Below, one piece after another: positions 43,214 to 51,129 of a stretch of DNA of 64,000 nt. Every line of letters starts with the position of its first letter. The first letter of the stretch is position 1. Position numbers and translations under genes: made by a program. Origin of the DNA: JBBQNJ01 sp038329845 (GTDB lineage Bacteria; Planctomycetota; Phycisphaerae; Tepidisphaerales; Tepidisphaeraceae); the NCBI GenBank assembly GCA_038329845.1, contig JBBQNJ010000014.1, positions 1 to 64,000 on the forward strand, given 5' to 3'. The notes under the pieces were generated by a model. The model saw only the letters and a program-made list of their open reading frames with translations. It searched no databases and had not been told where the DNA came from.

Positions 43214-44020
43214 TCAACTCCCCTTCTCGAAGATCAGCAGATTCGTGTTCGCCACGCCCGCCGGAAGTTTCATCGCAAACCACGCGCTGTTCAGCCGCCG
43301 AAATCCGTTGCGAATCCATTTCGACTTGAACTTCCGCTGCAACTCGGTGAGTTCGGCCGGCCCGCGGCAGATTCGGCGACAGCCGAGTGTCGCCAGAAAT
43401 CGCGTCAGATGTCCGATGTCCAGCCGCCAGTCGAACAACTGCCCGCCGTGCATCGTGTCCCACCCGCCGATGCCCCACTCGCTCCATTCATGGCCCGCAT
43501 GGGGCTTTCGCAGAACGAATCGGGCGGTGCGTTCCAGCGTGTAATCCATGGAACGACAATTGGTGACTTGCAGCGCCATCCGACCCCCCGGTTTGAGGAC
43601 TCGCGCCAGTTCGCCGATCGCCAGCTCGATTTTCGGGACGTGGATGATCACTCCCCAACTGAACAGCGCATCGATGCTGTTGTCGTCGAATCGCAGCGAC
43701 GTTAAGTCCCCTTGTTCGAACTCGATCGACTCGGCGACGCCTTCCTGCTCGGCCCGCCGCCTGGCTGTCTCGAGTACCGCCGATGAGATATCCATCGCCC
43801 GCACGCGATAACCCGCCTTGGCCACGCGGACACTATGCACCCCGGTTCCGCAGCCGGCGTCGAAAATCACAGCCCCGGGCACCGGCGCCAGCCACTCGAG
43901 CATCCGCGCGATGGCGCGGTCGTAATAGCGCAGCGCCAGCGGTTCGTAATAATCCGTCGCCCACGACTCGAAGGTCTTGAGATTTTCCAGCGCGTCGGAC
44001 GCCGTGGAGGTCTGGGTCAT
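43214..44020 (-). CDS. Class I SAM-dependent methyltransferase
   Basis: The protein is 268 aa. Motif I is GAVIFDAGCGTGVHSVRVA, motif II is VRAMDIS, and motif IV is SIDALFSWGVIIHVP. The C-terminal part has the VLKPGGRMALQV segment of small-molecule or sugar methyltransferases. In the middle of a glycosyltransferase operon it probably methylates a sugar of the surface glycan, either on a nucleotide sugar or on the finished chain. It ends one base before the GT4 start. The substrate cannot be named. Confidence 0.9.
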   Translation of the reverse strand: MTQTSTASDALENLKTFESWATDYYEPLALRYYDRAIARMLEWLAPVPGAVIFDAGCGTGVHSVRVAKAGYRVRAMDISSAVLETARRRAEQEGVAESIEFEQGDLTSLRFDDNSIDALFSWGVIIHVPKIELAIGELARVLKPGGRMALQVTNCRSMDYTLERTARFVLRKPHAGHEWSEWGIGGWDTMHGGQLFDWRLDIGHLTRFLATLGCRRICRGPAELTELQRKFKSKWIRNGFRRLNSAWFAMKLPAGVANTNLLIFEKGS

Positions 44021-44080
44021 GGGCTGTCTTTCAAGTCCGGTAAAAGCGCCGGCGGGCCGGATGGACCGGCCGCCGTCAAC

Positions 44081-45088
44081 CTATTGACCAATGTCGGCGG
44101 TCGGACCCTTGTACTCAATCACCGCGGCGCGACGACCTCGCCAGCGGTTGATGACGAAACGCAACTGCCCCACGGCATGCGGGATTTTACCCATCACGGT
44201 GAAAATCGACCAGGCGATGGCGTGCCGCGACCGAAGCCCCGCTCGCCGTCCGCGACGATAAAGTCGCGCGGCCGTCAGGGGATATCCCCCAAGGCCGAGC
44301 AAACTCCAGCCCCAGGTCCACCACGCCAGCCCCAGCGCCCCGGCGGGGACCGCCGCGCCCCAGAACCAATTGCTGCGCACCTCGCGAGCGAAGTGCCGCT
44401 CCGGAGGCCCGCCGTGCATGGCGAATCCTTCGGCGTAAGCATGCCCGCTGCGAACGTTGCGTTTCCACCACTGGCCCAGGCGGGTCATCGCCGCATCATG
44501 CAGGGTCATTTCCGCGTCGATCCGGTGGATCAGCCAGCCCGCCTGGCGAAGTCGCACGCACATCTCCGGTTCTTCCCCGGCAATGACCGCCGGATCGTAG
44601 CCATTGACCTGTCGAAAAGCTTGCCTGCGGATCATCGCGTCACCGCCGCACCATTTCGACTCTCCCAGCGGGGTGTCCCATTCGATATCACACAACCGGT
44701 TGTAGATTGACGCCTCGGGAAATCGCTCTCGCCGCCGCCCGCAGACTACGGCCCAAGTCGCGTGTTCGACCAACGCTCGCTCGGCCGTTTCGATCCACCC
44801 ATCGGCCACCTCGCAGTCGCCGTCCACGAACTGCACCATCGTCACATCCGGAGCAAGCTCGAGCAGTCGGGCGAACCCCGCGTTGCGGGCGCGGGCGGCG
44901 GTGAAAGGGATGGATGTGTCCAGATCGACCACCTCGACGCCCAATCCCCGGGCCATGTCGGTGCTGCCATCGGTCGAACCCGAATCGACATACACGACCC
45001 TGCCGACACACCCGACCAGCGATTCAAGGCAACGGCGAAGCCGCGCCCCCTCGTTTCGTCCGATCGCCACCGCCCCGAGGGTTTGCAT
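44081..45088 (-). CDS. GT2-family glycosyltransferase, membrane-linked
   Basis: The protein is 335 aa and heads the operon. The GT-A core reads VAIGRNEGARLRRCLESL, YVDSGSTDGSTDMARGL and FVDGDCEVADGWI (DxD). A later MCVRLRQAGWLI segment is followed by one or two hydrophobic stretches near residues 245-275 (GAAVPAGALGLAWWTWGWSL), which suggests membrane association. It resembles rhamnosyl- or mycofactocin-type GT2 enzymes in outline. It belongs with the methyltransferase, GT4 and second GT2 in a surface-glycan operon. Confidence 0.9.
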   Translation of the reverse strand: MQTLGAVAIGRNEGARLRRCLESLVGCVGRVVYVDSGSTDGSTDMARGLGVEVVDLDTSIPFTAARARNAGFARLLELAPDVTMVQFVDGDCEVADGWIETAERALVEHATWAVVCGRRRERFPEASIYNRLCDIEWDTPLGESKWCGGDAMIRRQAFRQVNGYDPAVIAGEEPEMCVRLRQAGWLIHRIDAEMTLHDAAMTRLGQWWKRNVRSGHAYAEGFAMHGGPPERHFAREVRSNWFWGAAVPAGALGLAWWTWGWSLLGLGGYPLTAARLYRRGRRAGLRSRHAIAWSIFTVMGKIPHAVGQLRFVINRWRGRRAAVIEYKGPTADIGQ

Positions 45089-45226
45089 TACGCCGCCTTA
45101 CCGGTCCCGCGCCGAATCGAGCCACCCCACGTGCCGCCTTGGACCTGCCACGCCGCCATCCCGGCCAATAGGAGATGCCGTCGGCGCTGCGGTGCCGGCG
45201 GCATCGTGCTTTAGCGAGAGGTCCGT

Positions 45227-45505
45227 TTACTTCAGCAAATCGTCCAACAAACGATCGACCGCCACGTCCAGCTTGGCATCATCCTCGTAATTGCCGGCTT
45301 CGATCTGCGACTTGACGGCGGCTACTTTGTCCATCCGAACATCGTTAGCCTTGAGCGTTTGCAGCAGATGCCCCATCCCCGACAGCTCGAGCTTATCGGT
45401 CATGGGCAACTGCTTGGGCGCTTCGGCACCGACGCTGCGATAGACCGGTGAATTGACAACCTTCTGAACCGGGATGTTGGTTCCCAAACCGTTGATGGCG
45501 CTCAT
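45227..45505 (-). CDS. flgM: FlgM-like anti-sigma-28 factor
   Basis: The protein is 92 aa, the usual length. The C-terminal half carries the sigma-binding pattern NDVRMDKVAAVKSQIEAGNY and the closing LDVAVDRLLDDLLK. FlgM holds the flagellar sigma factor inactive until the hook is finished and FlgM is exported. No flagellar genes adjoin in this window. CACAGGGG upstream could be a weak ribosome site. A sequence about 105 bp upstream resembles a sigma-28 promoter. Confidence 0.88.
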   Translation of the reverse strand: MSAINGLGTNIPVQKVVNSPVYRSVGAEAPKQLPMTDKLELSGMGHLLQTLKANDVRMDKVAAVKSQIEAGNYEDDAKLDVAVDRLLDDLLK

Positions 45506-45905
45506 GGTTCAAACCCCTGTGAGTTTCCGGCATCGCTCGGCGATGCCCTCGATGGGAGGCGACTCCATCGCCTTGCCCTTTGACCCGCTACCGGGCCGTG
45601 ACATAATGGCTATCGACGCAAGAACGGCACAGGCTTGAAGCACTGAACCCGCCGCTAGAATTGACGTATCACCTTATACATGCTGGTCTTACTCGTTTTC
45701 TGACCGACCCGGGCGCAAAATATTCCGGCTTGACGCCGCAAATCTTCGCTGACAAACTTTGCCTATCTTACCCATTGTATTGATCTTATCCAGCCGGAAT
45801 AGCCCTCCACGGCCTGCATCCGCTCTTTTATCGGACCGATCCATTTATCGGACGCCCGGGCCATACCCGAAACATTAGGCAGGAGAACTTGGAAGAGGAG
45901 TAATA
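45506..45905. other. Divergent intergenic region between flgM and the MerR-HicB gene
   Basis: No further gene is supported. It holds the flgM leader with a possible sigma-28 promoter. The stretch from about 45650 to 45905 is AT-richer than the surroundings and ends at the palindromic operator of the toxin-antitoxin pair. Confidence 0.45.
45610..45638 (-). promoter_or_regulatory. Possible sigma-28 promoter for flgM
   Basis: On the minus strand TCAAG (45638-45634) is followed after 16 bp by GTCGATAG (45617-45610), close to the TAAAG/TCAAG-N15-GCCGATAA flagellar consensus. It sits 105 bp before flgM. Two mismatches in the -10 and one extra spacer base make it tentative. Confidence 0.35.
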
Positions 45906-45927
45906 GAAAATACGCATTTGTATTTTC
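45906..45927. promoter_or_regulatory. Palindromic operator candidate upstream of the MerR-HicB gene
   Basis: GAAAATAC and GTATTTTC form a perfect 8-bp inverted repeat around six bases. It sits just upstream of the -35 region, a usual place for an autoregulatory operator. Given the MerR domain of the downstream protein, it is the natural binding site to test. Confidence 0.6.
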
Positions 45928-45930
45928 CTA

Positions 45931-45959
45931 TTCTTCTAACTACAGGGATGTGGTATAAT
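45931..45959 (+). promoter_or_regulatory. Promoter of the MerR-HicB/HicA pair
   Basis: A perfect -10 TATAAT lies at 45954-45959, with a weak -35 TTCTTC at 45931-45936 spaced 17 bp. The start codon at 45979 is 19 bp downstream, leaving a short leader. Confidence 0.65.
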
Positions 45960-45978
45960 GCGGACAGGACGGACCGCG

Positions 45979-46635
45979 ATGGAAGGACAGTTCTCAACGA
46001 CGAGGGTCGCTGAACTCACCGGCGCGACGGCGAGGCAGATCGACTATTGGGCGAGAACCGGGCTTCTGCGCCCATCGGCGAAGGATGCGACAGGCCACGG
46101 GTCGCGCCGCAGTTATACTTTCACCGACTTAGTAGCAGTCCAAACGGTGGTCAAGCTGCGCCAGACCTGCTGTCCCTTGCAGAAGATTCGCAAAGCCGTG
46201 CGATATCTGCAGTCCCACTACCCAGACGTTTCGGATACGCAGTCGCTGTCGCGCCTGACCCTGCTGACGGACGGGCAAAACGTCTATATGCTGACCGATG
46301 AGCGGCGAATCATCGAGGTCGTCACCCGACAACGGGTCTGGTCCGTGCCCCTCGGCAAGTTGATCCAAGAGACCATGGCGAAGGTGGATAGCCTGCCGTT
46401 GCGATGGATTCAGAAGGTCGAAGTGGGCGGCCGCACCTATCGATTGCAAGTCAGCCGCGACCTCGATGTGGAGGGATTCACGGTGCAGTGCCTGGAGTTG
46501 CCCGGCGCCATTGAACAGGGACGCACGGCGGCCGAAGCGGTCGCCAACGGCCAGGCGGCGATCGAGTCCGTGCTTGAGTACATGAGCAAGGCTCGCCAAC
46601 AATCGGGCCAACCGCGTCATGGCAAGATTGCATAA
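45979..46635 (+). CDS. MerR-HicB fusion protein, predicted antitoxin
   Basis: The protein is 218 aa. Residues about 5-75 are a MerR winged helix (STTRVAELTGATARQIDYWA, then RRSYTFTDLVAVQTVVKLRQ). A middle domain (about 90-140) of unknown type follows. The C-terminal part (about 142-210) is HicB-like: VEVGGRTYRLQVSRD, GFTVQCLELPGAIEQGRTAA, EAVANGQAAIESVLEYMS. HicB antitoxins normally carry a ribbon-helix-helix or Xre DNA-binding part at the C-terminus; here a MerR domain at the N-terminus replaces it. The following gene is a HicA-type toxin overlapping by 17 bp. Antitoxin-first order is the reverse of the common hicA-hicB. An ATG at 45958 lies inside the -10 box and was rejected. Confidence 0.8.
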   Translation: MEGQFSTTRVAELTGATARQIDYWARTGLLRPSAKDATGHGSRRSYTFTDLVAVQTVVKLRQTCCPLQKIRKAVRYLQSHYPDVSDTQSLSRLTLLTDGQNVYMLTDERRIIEVVTRQRVWSVPLGKLIQETMAKVDSLPLRWIQKVEVGGRTYRLQVSRDLDVEGFTVQCLELPGAIEQGRTAAEAVANGQAAIESVLEYMSKARQQSGQPRHGKIA

Positions 46636-46837
46636 CGCCAATGCCCAAGCCAAGCTGATTCGGGCCTTGCGAAGCACCGGCTTCGAGGAGTTCCAAGGTG
46701 CCAAGCACACCATTATGGCGCACCCCGACGGCCGCCATACGACGATTCCACGTCATCCGCGAATTAACCCCTTCACTCTCAAGTCGATCCTGAAGCAATG
46801 CGGACTGAGTGAGCAGGAGTATCTGCGCCTCTACTGA
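46619..46837 (+). CDS. HicA-type mRNA interferase toxin
   Basis: The protein is 72 aa, normal for HicA. The dsRBD-like fold shows RALRSTGFEEFQGAKHTIMA, with the catalytic His of the GxKH/GSH position, then GRHTTIPRHPRINPFTLKSI and LKQCGLSEQEYL, the classic HicA C-terminal pattern. HicA cleaves mRNA and tmRNA and is blocked by its HicB partner. It overlaps the antitoxin by 17 bp, so the two are co-translated. Confidence 0.9.
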   Translation: MARLHNANAQAKLIRALRSTGFEEFQGAKHTIMAHPDGRHTTIPRHPRINPFTLKSILKQCGLSEQEYLRLY

Positions 46838-46904
46838 TCGCCCGCAGGGGCGGGTCAGCGCCTGTCAGACTCTCCAACTCGACGGCGCAGACATCGCGCC
46901 CGCA

Positions 46905-48041
46905 TCATCGGACCAGGCTCTTGCCGAAAAGAATGGATTCGGCCAGACGGTCGGTCATGGGCTGCTTGCGATAGACCAGGGGAAGCAAATATCGCAGGTT
47001 CTGCTGCGGTCCGCGAAGGTATTCACCTAGGGTGGTCCGCCATTTGTGGCGGTACGGCTGCAACGCATCTTGAAGATGCCGCTCTTTCAGCGCCTTGCGG
47101 GCCGCGTCGGCGGCGAAAACGGCGGACCAGCAGTTGGGGTAAATGTCCTCGCCGGCGGCGCTGTAGAACCCCCCCGCCGGGCCGAACTGGACCGTCCGAT
47201 TGCCCAAGCCCTCCTGCGTCAGGGCGCCAGCCAGTGGAATGTTCAAAGTCTGGATCGAGTCGATCTCGAGCCCGGACGGCGCTGCGCCGTGAGATCGCAA
47301 CACCTCGATCCATCGATCGATCGCCTGTCTTGGCGAAATACGATCCATCGTTTGCCCCGACTGCTGGACGAGCAGTTCACATCCGCCGCCGGGCGATGGA
47401 AGCATCCACGCCCAATCCAGATTCCCTCCCAGATCCACGCTCATCGGGACGAGCGGGCGCGATGCGTGAGCGATGGGCGTCGTCCCGCGGATCGTCGCCT
47501 GGCTTTGACGGTGGACAATCCCCGGCTCCCAACCGGCGCTTAGACCGAGAAACCGTCGCTGCGCCGCGGAAAGCTCCGCGGCCACAAGCAGCACCTTGGG
47601 CTTCATGCCCGCCGACCCGAGCGACAGCTCGATCCCTTTCTCGTCAAGTGCATGAAACTCAAGCGGGCGGGCGGCGTGCAGGATCACGCCGTTGGATTCG
47701 GCCAACGCGCGCATCGCGTCGCGGAGTTGGGCGAATCCGCCGATGCACGCGGCGGCGGATCGTCCGCGATATTCAGCTTGGGTCTGCCGGTCATCGGCCA
47801 GGAACTGCAACCCGTAAGCGCCGATCAGATCGAGCCGGCGTTTGAGCGATTCGATCAGCGGATGAAGCTTGAACAACGCCGGGTTGATGATGACGCGGCG
47901 ATCGAACGCCGATTCGCCGGGAATCGGGGCATGGTGGACGCGCAGCCTCCCCGTCCCCGACGCCAGCAGCGCCGCGGCAAGATATCCCGCCGGATGTTCC
48001 CCCAGCACCAGCGCATCGATCTGTGGTTCGTGTCGCGCCAT
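46905..48041 (-). CDS. FAD-dependent oxidoreductase-like protein
   Basis: The protein is 378 aa from the ATG at 48041; an open extension to 48131 is not supported. The N-terminus IDALVLGEHPAGYLAAALLA resembles a Rossmann strand-loop-helix with a degenerate GxGxxG. The segment GPAGGFYSAAGEDIYPNCW, then SAVFAADAARKAL, near the end is the second FAD motif of the geranylgeranyl-reductase/halogenase-like flavoproteins. The substrate is unknown and it may be a degenerate member. It ends in the gap shared with the convergent HicA gene. Confidence 0.6.
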   Translation of the reverse strand: MARHEPQIDALVLGEHPAGYLAAALLASGTGRLRVHHAPIPGESAFDRRVIINPALFKLHPLIESLKRRLDLIGAYGLQFLADDRQTQAEYRGRSAAACIGGFAQLRDAMRALAESNGVILHAARPLEFHALDEKGIELSLGSAGMKPKVLLVAAELSAAQRRFLGLSAGWEPGIVHRQSQATIRGTTPIAHASRPLVPMSVDLGGNLDWAWMLPSPGGGCELLVQQSGQTMDRISPRQAIDRWIEVLRSHGAAPSGLEIDSIQTLNIPLAGALTQEGLGNRTVQFGPAGGFYSAAGEDIYPNCWSAVFAADAARKALKERHLQDALQPYRHKWRTTLGEYLRGPQQNLRYLLPLVYRKQPMTDRLAESILFGKSLVR

Positions 48042-48158
48042 GATCCAGCGGGTGAATGATAACCGCCTGAGGCGGCGGACCAAACAAACAGGACCAGGGT
48101 CCCGCGGCCAGACCCGGATAATGCGCCCCATCCTGAATATCTTGGGGTGAAGTGCTCC

Positions 48159-48533
48159 CTAATGACCATATCCATCGGGATCAGACCCTGTTTCCCTTCG
48201 GATGTCATCATCATTGAGGATGCATTGCTGTTCACGAAGTACGGAAGTCAACCGCTGCATATTTACCTGACCGGAATCCACATTATCGCGAATCGAAAGA
48301 GTGCTGGCAGTTCCGGCCGCCTGGCCCATGATCCCACATTGCGGCATAACGCGTAAGCTGCCCAGAGCTTCATGGGTGCAACTGATGCAGCGGCCGGCAA
48401 CCAGCAAATTATTCACATCCCTCGGGACCAATGCCATAAAAGGAATTTGGAATTTGAAGCCATCTCTCGGGCGCATGGCTTTTTTATCCATCCCCGGTCC
48501 ACTGACATTATGGATATCTATGACGCCGAAACG
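48159..48533 (-). pseudogene. C-terminal fragment of an FAD-dependent oxidoreductase
   Basis: In one frame, from IDIHNVSGPG through FQIPFMALVPRDVNNLLVAG and RCISCTHEALGSLRVMPQC, then GIMGQAAGTAS to a stop at 48159, the sequence matches the last 125 residues of FAD_oxidored-family proteins (usually about 450-600 aa). The N-terminal FAD domain is absent. The homology stops at the GATGTCACC repeat cluster (48533-48568), so that element probably replaced the 5' part. An ATG at 48491 could start a 110-aa protein, but it would lack the cofactor domain. Confidence 0.75.
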
Positions 48534-48568
48534 GTGGATGTCACATGGATGTCACCTTTTATGTCACC
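48533..48568. repeat. Cluster of three GATGTCACC-type repeats
   Basis: Three 12-bp units in tandem: GGTGGATGTCAC, ATGGATGTCACC and TTTTATGTCACC. The same motif occurs at 53293-53304 and 53326-53337, so it belongs to a dispersed REP-like family. It marks the break point of the truncated oxidoreductase. Confidence 0.65.
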
Positions 48569-48633
48569 TGACCCGAGCCGGGATTGCCGTTGATCGCTTA
48601 ATCGGGCTTGGGCCGTAGAATGCCCGGCACGAA

Positions 48634-49563
48634 ATGGCCGCACCGCGCAAGGATTGGATCGATCGACTGCAATACCTGGCTCTTCGCCTGGTGTCGATGG
48701 CGCTGCACGCCTGGCCGGTAGACTTGAATCTCCAGACTGCCCGATGGCTGGGGAGCCTGATGTTCATCGTGGACCGCAAGCATCGCAACCGGGCGCTGGC
48801 CAACCTGCGTCGAAGCTTTCCCGACATGCCCGAGCCGCGGCGGCGCGACATGGCCCGGCGAAGCATGCAGCAGTTGTTCATGCTGTTCGTCGAAGTGCTG
48901 TTCACAACCCGGCTGGTCCACGTCAGCACCTGGCGGCGATACGCGCAGCTGGAGAACTTCCAGGACGTGTTGCGGCTGCTGCTGAAGCGCAACCAGGGGC
49001 TGATCATGCTCACGGGGCATTACGGCAACTGGGAAATCCTTGGATACGTGCTGGCGACGCTGGGGTTCCAGACGACGAGCGTCGCCCGGCCGTTGGATAA
49101 CAAGTATGTCAATGAGTGGCTGCTGGGGGTTCGCGAGCGGCAAGGCCAGCGGATCATCGCCAAGAAGGGCGCGACCCAGGAGGTGACCGCGGCGCTGGCC
49201 AGCGGCGGCGCCGTGGGGTTCATCGCCGATCAGAACGCGGGAAGCAAGGGGATTTTCGTCGATTTTTTTGGGCGCAAGGCCAGCACTTACAAGTCGATCG
49301 GGATTCTGGCGATGGAGTATGAAGTGCCGGTGGTCATCGGATATGCTCGCCGGATCAACGATCGATTCCAGTTCCTTATCGGCACGGCGGACATCATCTA
49401 CCCCGAGGATTGGAAGAATGAGGATGATCCGCTGCGCTACATCACGCAGCGGTATAGCCGCGCTATCGAATCGTTCGTGCGCGAGGATCCGGGGCAATAC
49501 CTGTGGGTTCACCGGCGCTGGAAAACCCGCCCCAAGGGCGAGGCATCCGAAGCCTATGACTGA
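48634..49563 (+). CDS. LpxL/HtrB-type lipid A acyltransferase
   Basis: The protein is 309 aa. The acyltransferase signature MLTGHYGNWEILGYV holds the HxxxxE/D-type catalytic pair. The GGAVGFIADQNAGSKGIFVDF and FGRKAS segments are also conserved. A hydrophobic N-terminal stretch (LRLVSMALHAWP) anchors it at the inner membrane. Lauroyl/myristoyl transferases add secondary acyl chains to KDO-lipid A, which fits the KdsA at 11674. The N-terminal region is shorter than in E. coli LpxL. It stands alone between the repeat cluster and the CCA enzyme. Confidence 0.9.
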   Translation: MAAPRKDWIDRLQYLALRLVSMALHAWPVDLNLQTARWLGSLMFIVDRKHRNRALANLRRSFPDMPEPRRRDMARRSMQQLFMLFVEVLFTTRLVHVSTWRRYAQLENFQDVLRLLLKRNQGLIMLTGHYGNWEILGYVLATLGFQTTSVARPLDNKYVNEWLLGVRERQGQRIIAKKGATQEVTAALASGGAVGFIADQNAGSKGIFVDFFGRKASTYKSIGILAMEYEVPVVIGYARRINDRFQFLIGTADIIYPEDWKNEDDPLRYITQRYSRAIESFVREDPGQYLWVHRRWKTRPKGEASEAYD

Positions 49564-49590
49564 TCGCGTGGCGCACCGCCAGCGCTGAAC

Positions 49591-49779
49591 GTGTCGCCGG
49601 CGTCGCCGGCGCTGCCCGCGTTTCCCGCAGTATCCGAGGCGATTCGCTTGGCGGTGTCGCCCGTGTCGCCAGCGCTATCCGCGTTTCCCGCGATACCCGA
49701 GGCGATTCACTTGGCCGTGTCGCCCGTGTCGCCGGCGCTATCCGCGTTGCCCGCGGTGCCCGAGGCGATCCGCCTGGCC
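49591..49779. repeat. Three tandem 63-bp copies at the 3' end of the CCA enzyme gene
   Basis: Exact period of 63 bp (21 codons): copies at 49591-49653, 49654-49716 and 49717-49779. The gene's stop (49707-49709) lies in the middle copy, where TCA replaces the TCG of the first copy. The other copies remain in frame downstream on the minus strand. Confidence 0.85.
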
Positions 49780-51074
49780 ATGTCGATCGCGTCGTCGCGC
49801 CCGCTTACGCGATTCTCGAGCTGGGCGTCGTACACCTCATGGAGAATCCGCTTGAACGCCGGCCCGGGGACCAGGCCGGCGGCGGTGAGATCGTCGCCGC
49901 TGATCAATGCCGACGGGGCGCAGTCGGTTGTCGTCAGTTCATCCAGCCTCGCGTTCAATGGCTGGCGATGGCTCACCGCGCCGTCCGGCATGGCGTCGAA
50001 CAAGGCTCGCGCCTGCCCCGCCTCGGCCGAAGCGAGAAACCGCTTGAGATCGGCGATGGAGATGGGCCCGCCGTCGAGCAACTGCCTCAGCCCCTCGAGG
50101 GTGCGCTTCATCTCGGTCGATTCGTCATTGCTGAGCCGAAGCGACTTGCGCACCGCCTGTACCGCGGCGGCGATGGATCGGCTTGTCAACAGGCCGCCGG
50201 GCACCGGCTCGGCGACTGCGAGGCCTATCCAGTCGAGCGTGATCGCCGCAAGACATCCGGCAAACGTCAACTCCTGCCGTCGTTCGGCGGGCATCGCGTC
50301 GAGAAGCGATCGAAACGCCTGTCTCGCCTCGATATTGGGCACGGGAGGCAGGAACCGGAAAATCACGTCCGCCAGCGCGCTGAATCGCCTGAACATCGCG
50401 TCCCACGCCCATGCGCCTGACGGCACCGGCAACATCCGGCGCAGCTCATCGGCGATCCGCTCGGGGCTGATCCGCGCCAGCTTCGACCCATGGAACAGGA
50501 TGGCCCGCTCGGTAGCCGGATCGATGTGAAGATTGAAGCGGGCCGCGAAGCGGATCGCCCGCAGCAGGCGGAGCTGATCCTCGGCGAAACGGGCTTGGGC
50601 ATCCCCGACCGCACGCAGCACGCGGCTGTGCAGGTCCGCCACGCCCCCAACAAAGTCAATCACCCGATCCGAATCCAGTGGATCGAGAAACAGGGCGTTG
50701 ATCGTGAAATCCCGACGGCGGGCATCTTCCTCGGCCGAAGCGAACCGCACCTCGCTGGGCCGTCGGCCATCGTCATATCGCCCATCACTGCGAAAGGTCG
50801 CCACCTCGACAACGCTTACCCCGTGACGAACGAGAATCACCCCGAACGCCTGGCCCACGGCCTGGGTGTGGGCGAAGAGCTGCCTGACCCGGCGCGGGGG
50901 AGCATCGGTCGCCACATCCCAATCCGAGGGGCTTAGCCCCAGCAGCGCATCGCGCACGCAGCCGCCGGCGAAGTAGGCGACCTGTCCGGCCGAGCGCAAC
51001 CGCTCGATCACCTCGAGGGCATCGGCGCGACGGCACAACGGCTTGGTACTGGCTGGAAGCGGCGAAGACTCCAT
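49707..51074 (-). CDS. CCA tRNA nucleotidyltransferase / poly(A) polymerase family
   Basis: The protein is 455 aa. The nucleotidyltransferase core is clear: AYFAGGCVRDALLGLSPSDW, with the GG and DxD (DWDVATD) elements, then EDARRRDFTINALFLDP for the RRD motif and VIDFVGGVADL. The middle helix segment FAEDQLRLLRAIRFAARF is the classic neck. This enzyme adds CCA to tRNA 3' ends, which both tRNAs in this window need because CCA is not encoded. The last 25 residues are a Gly/Ala/Asp-rich tail formed by a 21-codon tandem repeat; they are probably dispensable. The start is divergent from the nrnA-like gene. Confidence 0.93.
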   Translation of the reverse strand: MESSPLPASTKPLCRRADALEVIERLRSAGQVAYFAGGCVRDALLGLSPSDWDVATDAPPRRVRQLFAHTQAVGQAFGVILVRHGVSVVEVATFRSDGRYDDGRRPSEVRFASAEEDARRRDFTINALFLDPLDSDRVIDFVGGVADLHSRVLRAVGDAQARFAEDQLRLLRAIRFAARFNLHIDPATERAILFHGSKLARISPERIADELRRMLPVPSGAWAWDAMFRRFSALADVIFRFLPPVPNIEARQAFRSLLDAMPAERRQELTFAGCLAAITLDWIGLAVAEPVPGGLLTSRSIAAAVQAVRKSLRLSNDESTEMKRTLEGLRQLLDGGPISIADLKRFLASAEAGQARALFDAMPDGAVSHRQPLNARLDELTTTDCAPSALISGDDLTAAGLVPGPAFKRILHEVYDAQLENRVSGRDDAIDMARRIASGTAGNADSAGDTGDTAK

Positions 51075-51129
51075 CGGCCCATTCTAGCGGCTCTTGAGCA
51101 TCGGCCCATCGGCCCTACCATTCGCCAGC

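Noticed and set aside
49591..49779. CRISPR-like array
   Set aside because: The three units are contiguous with no spacers and lie in a coding tail, so this is a tandem duplication.
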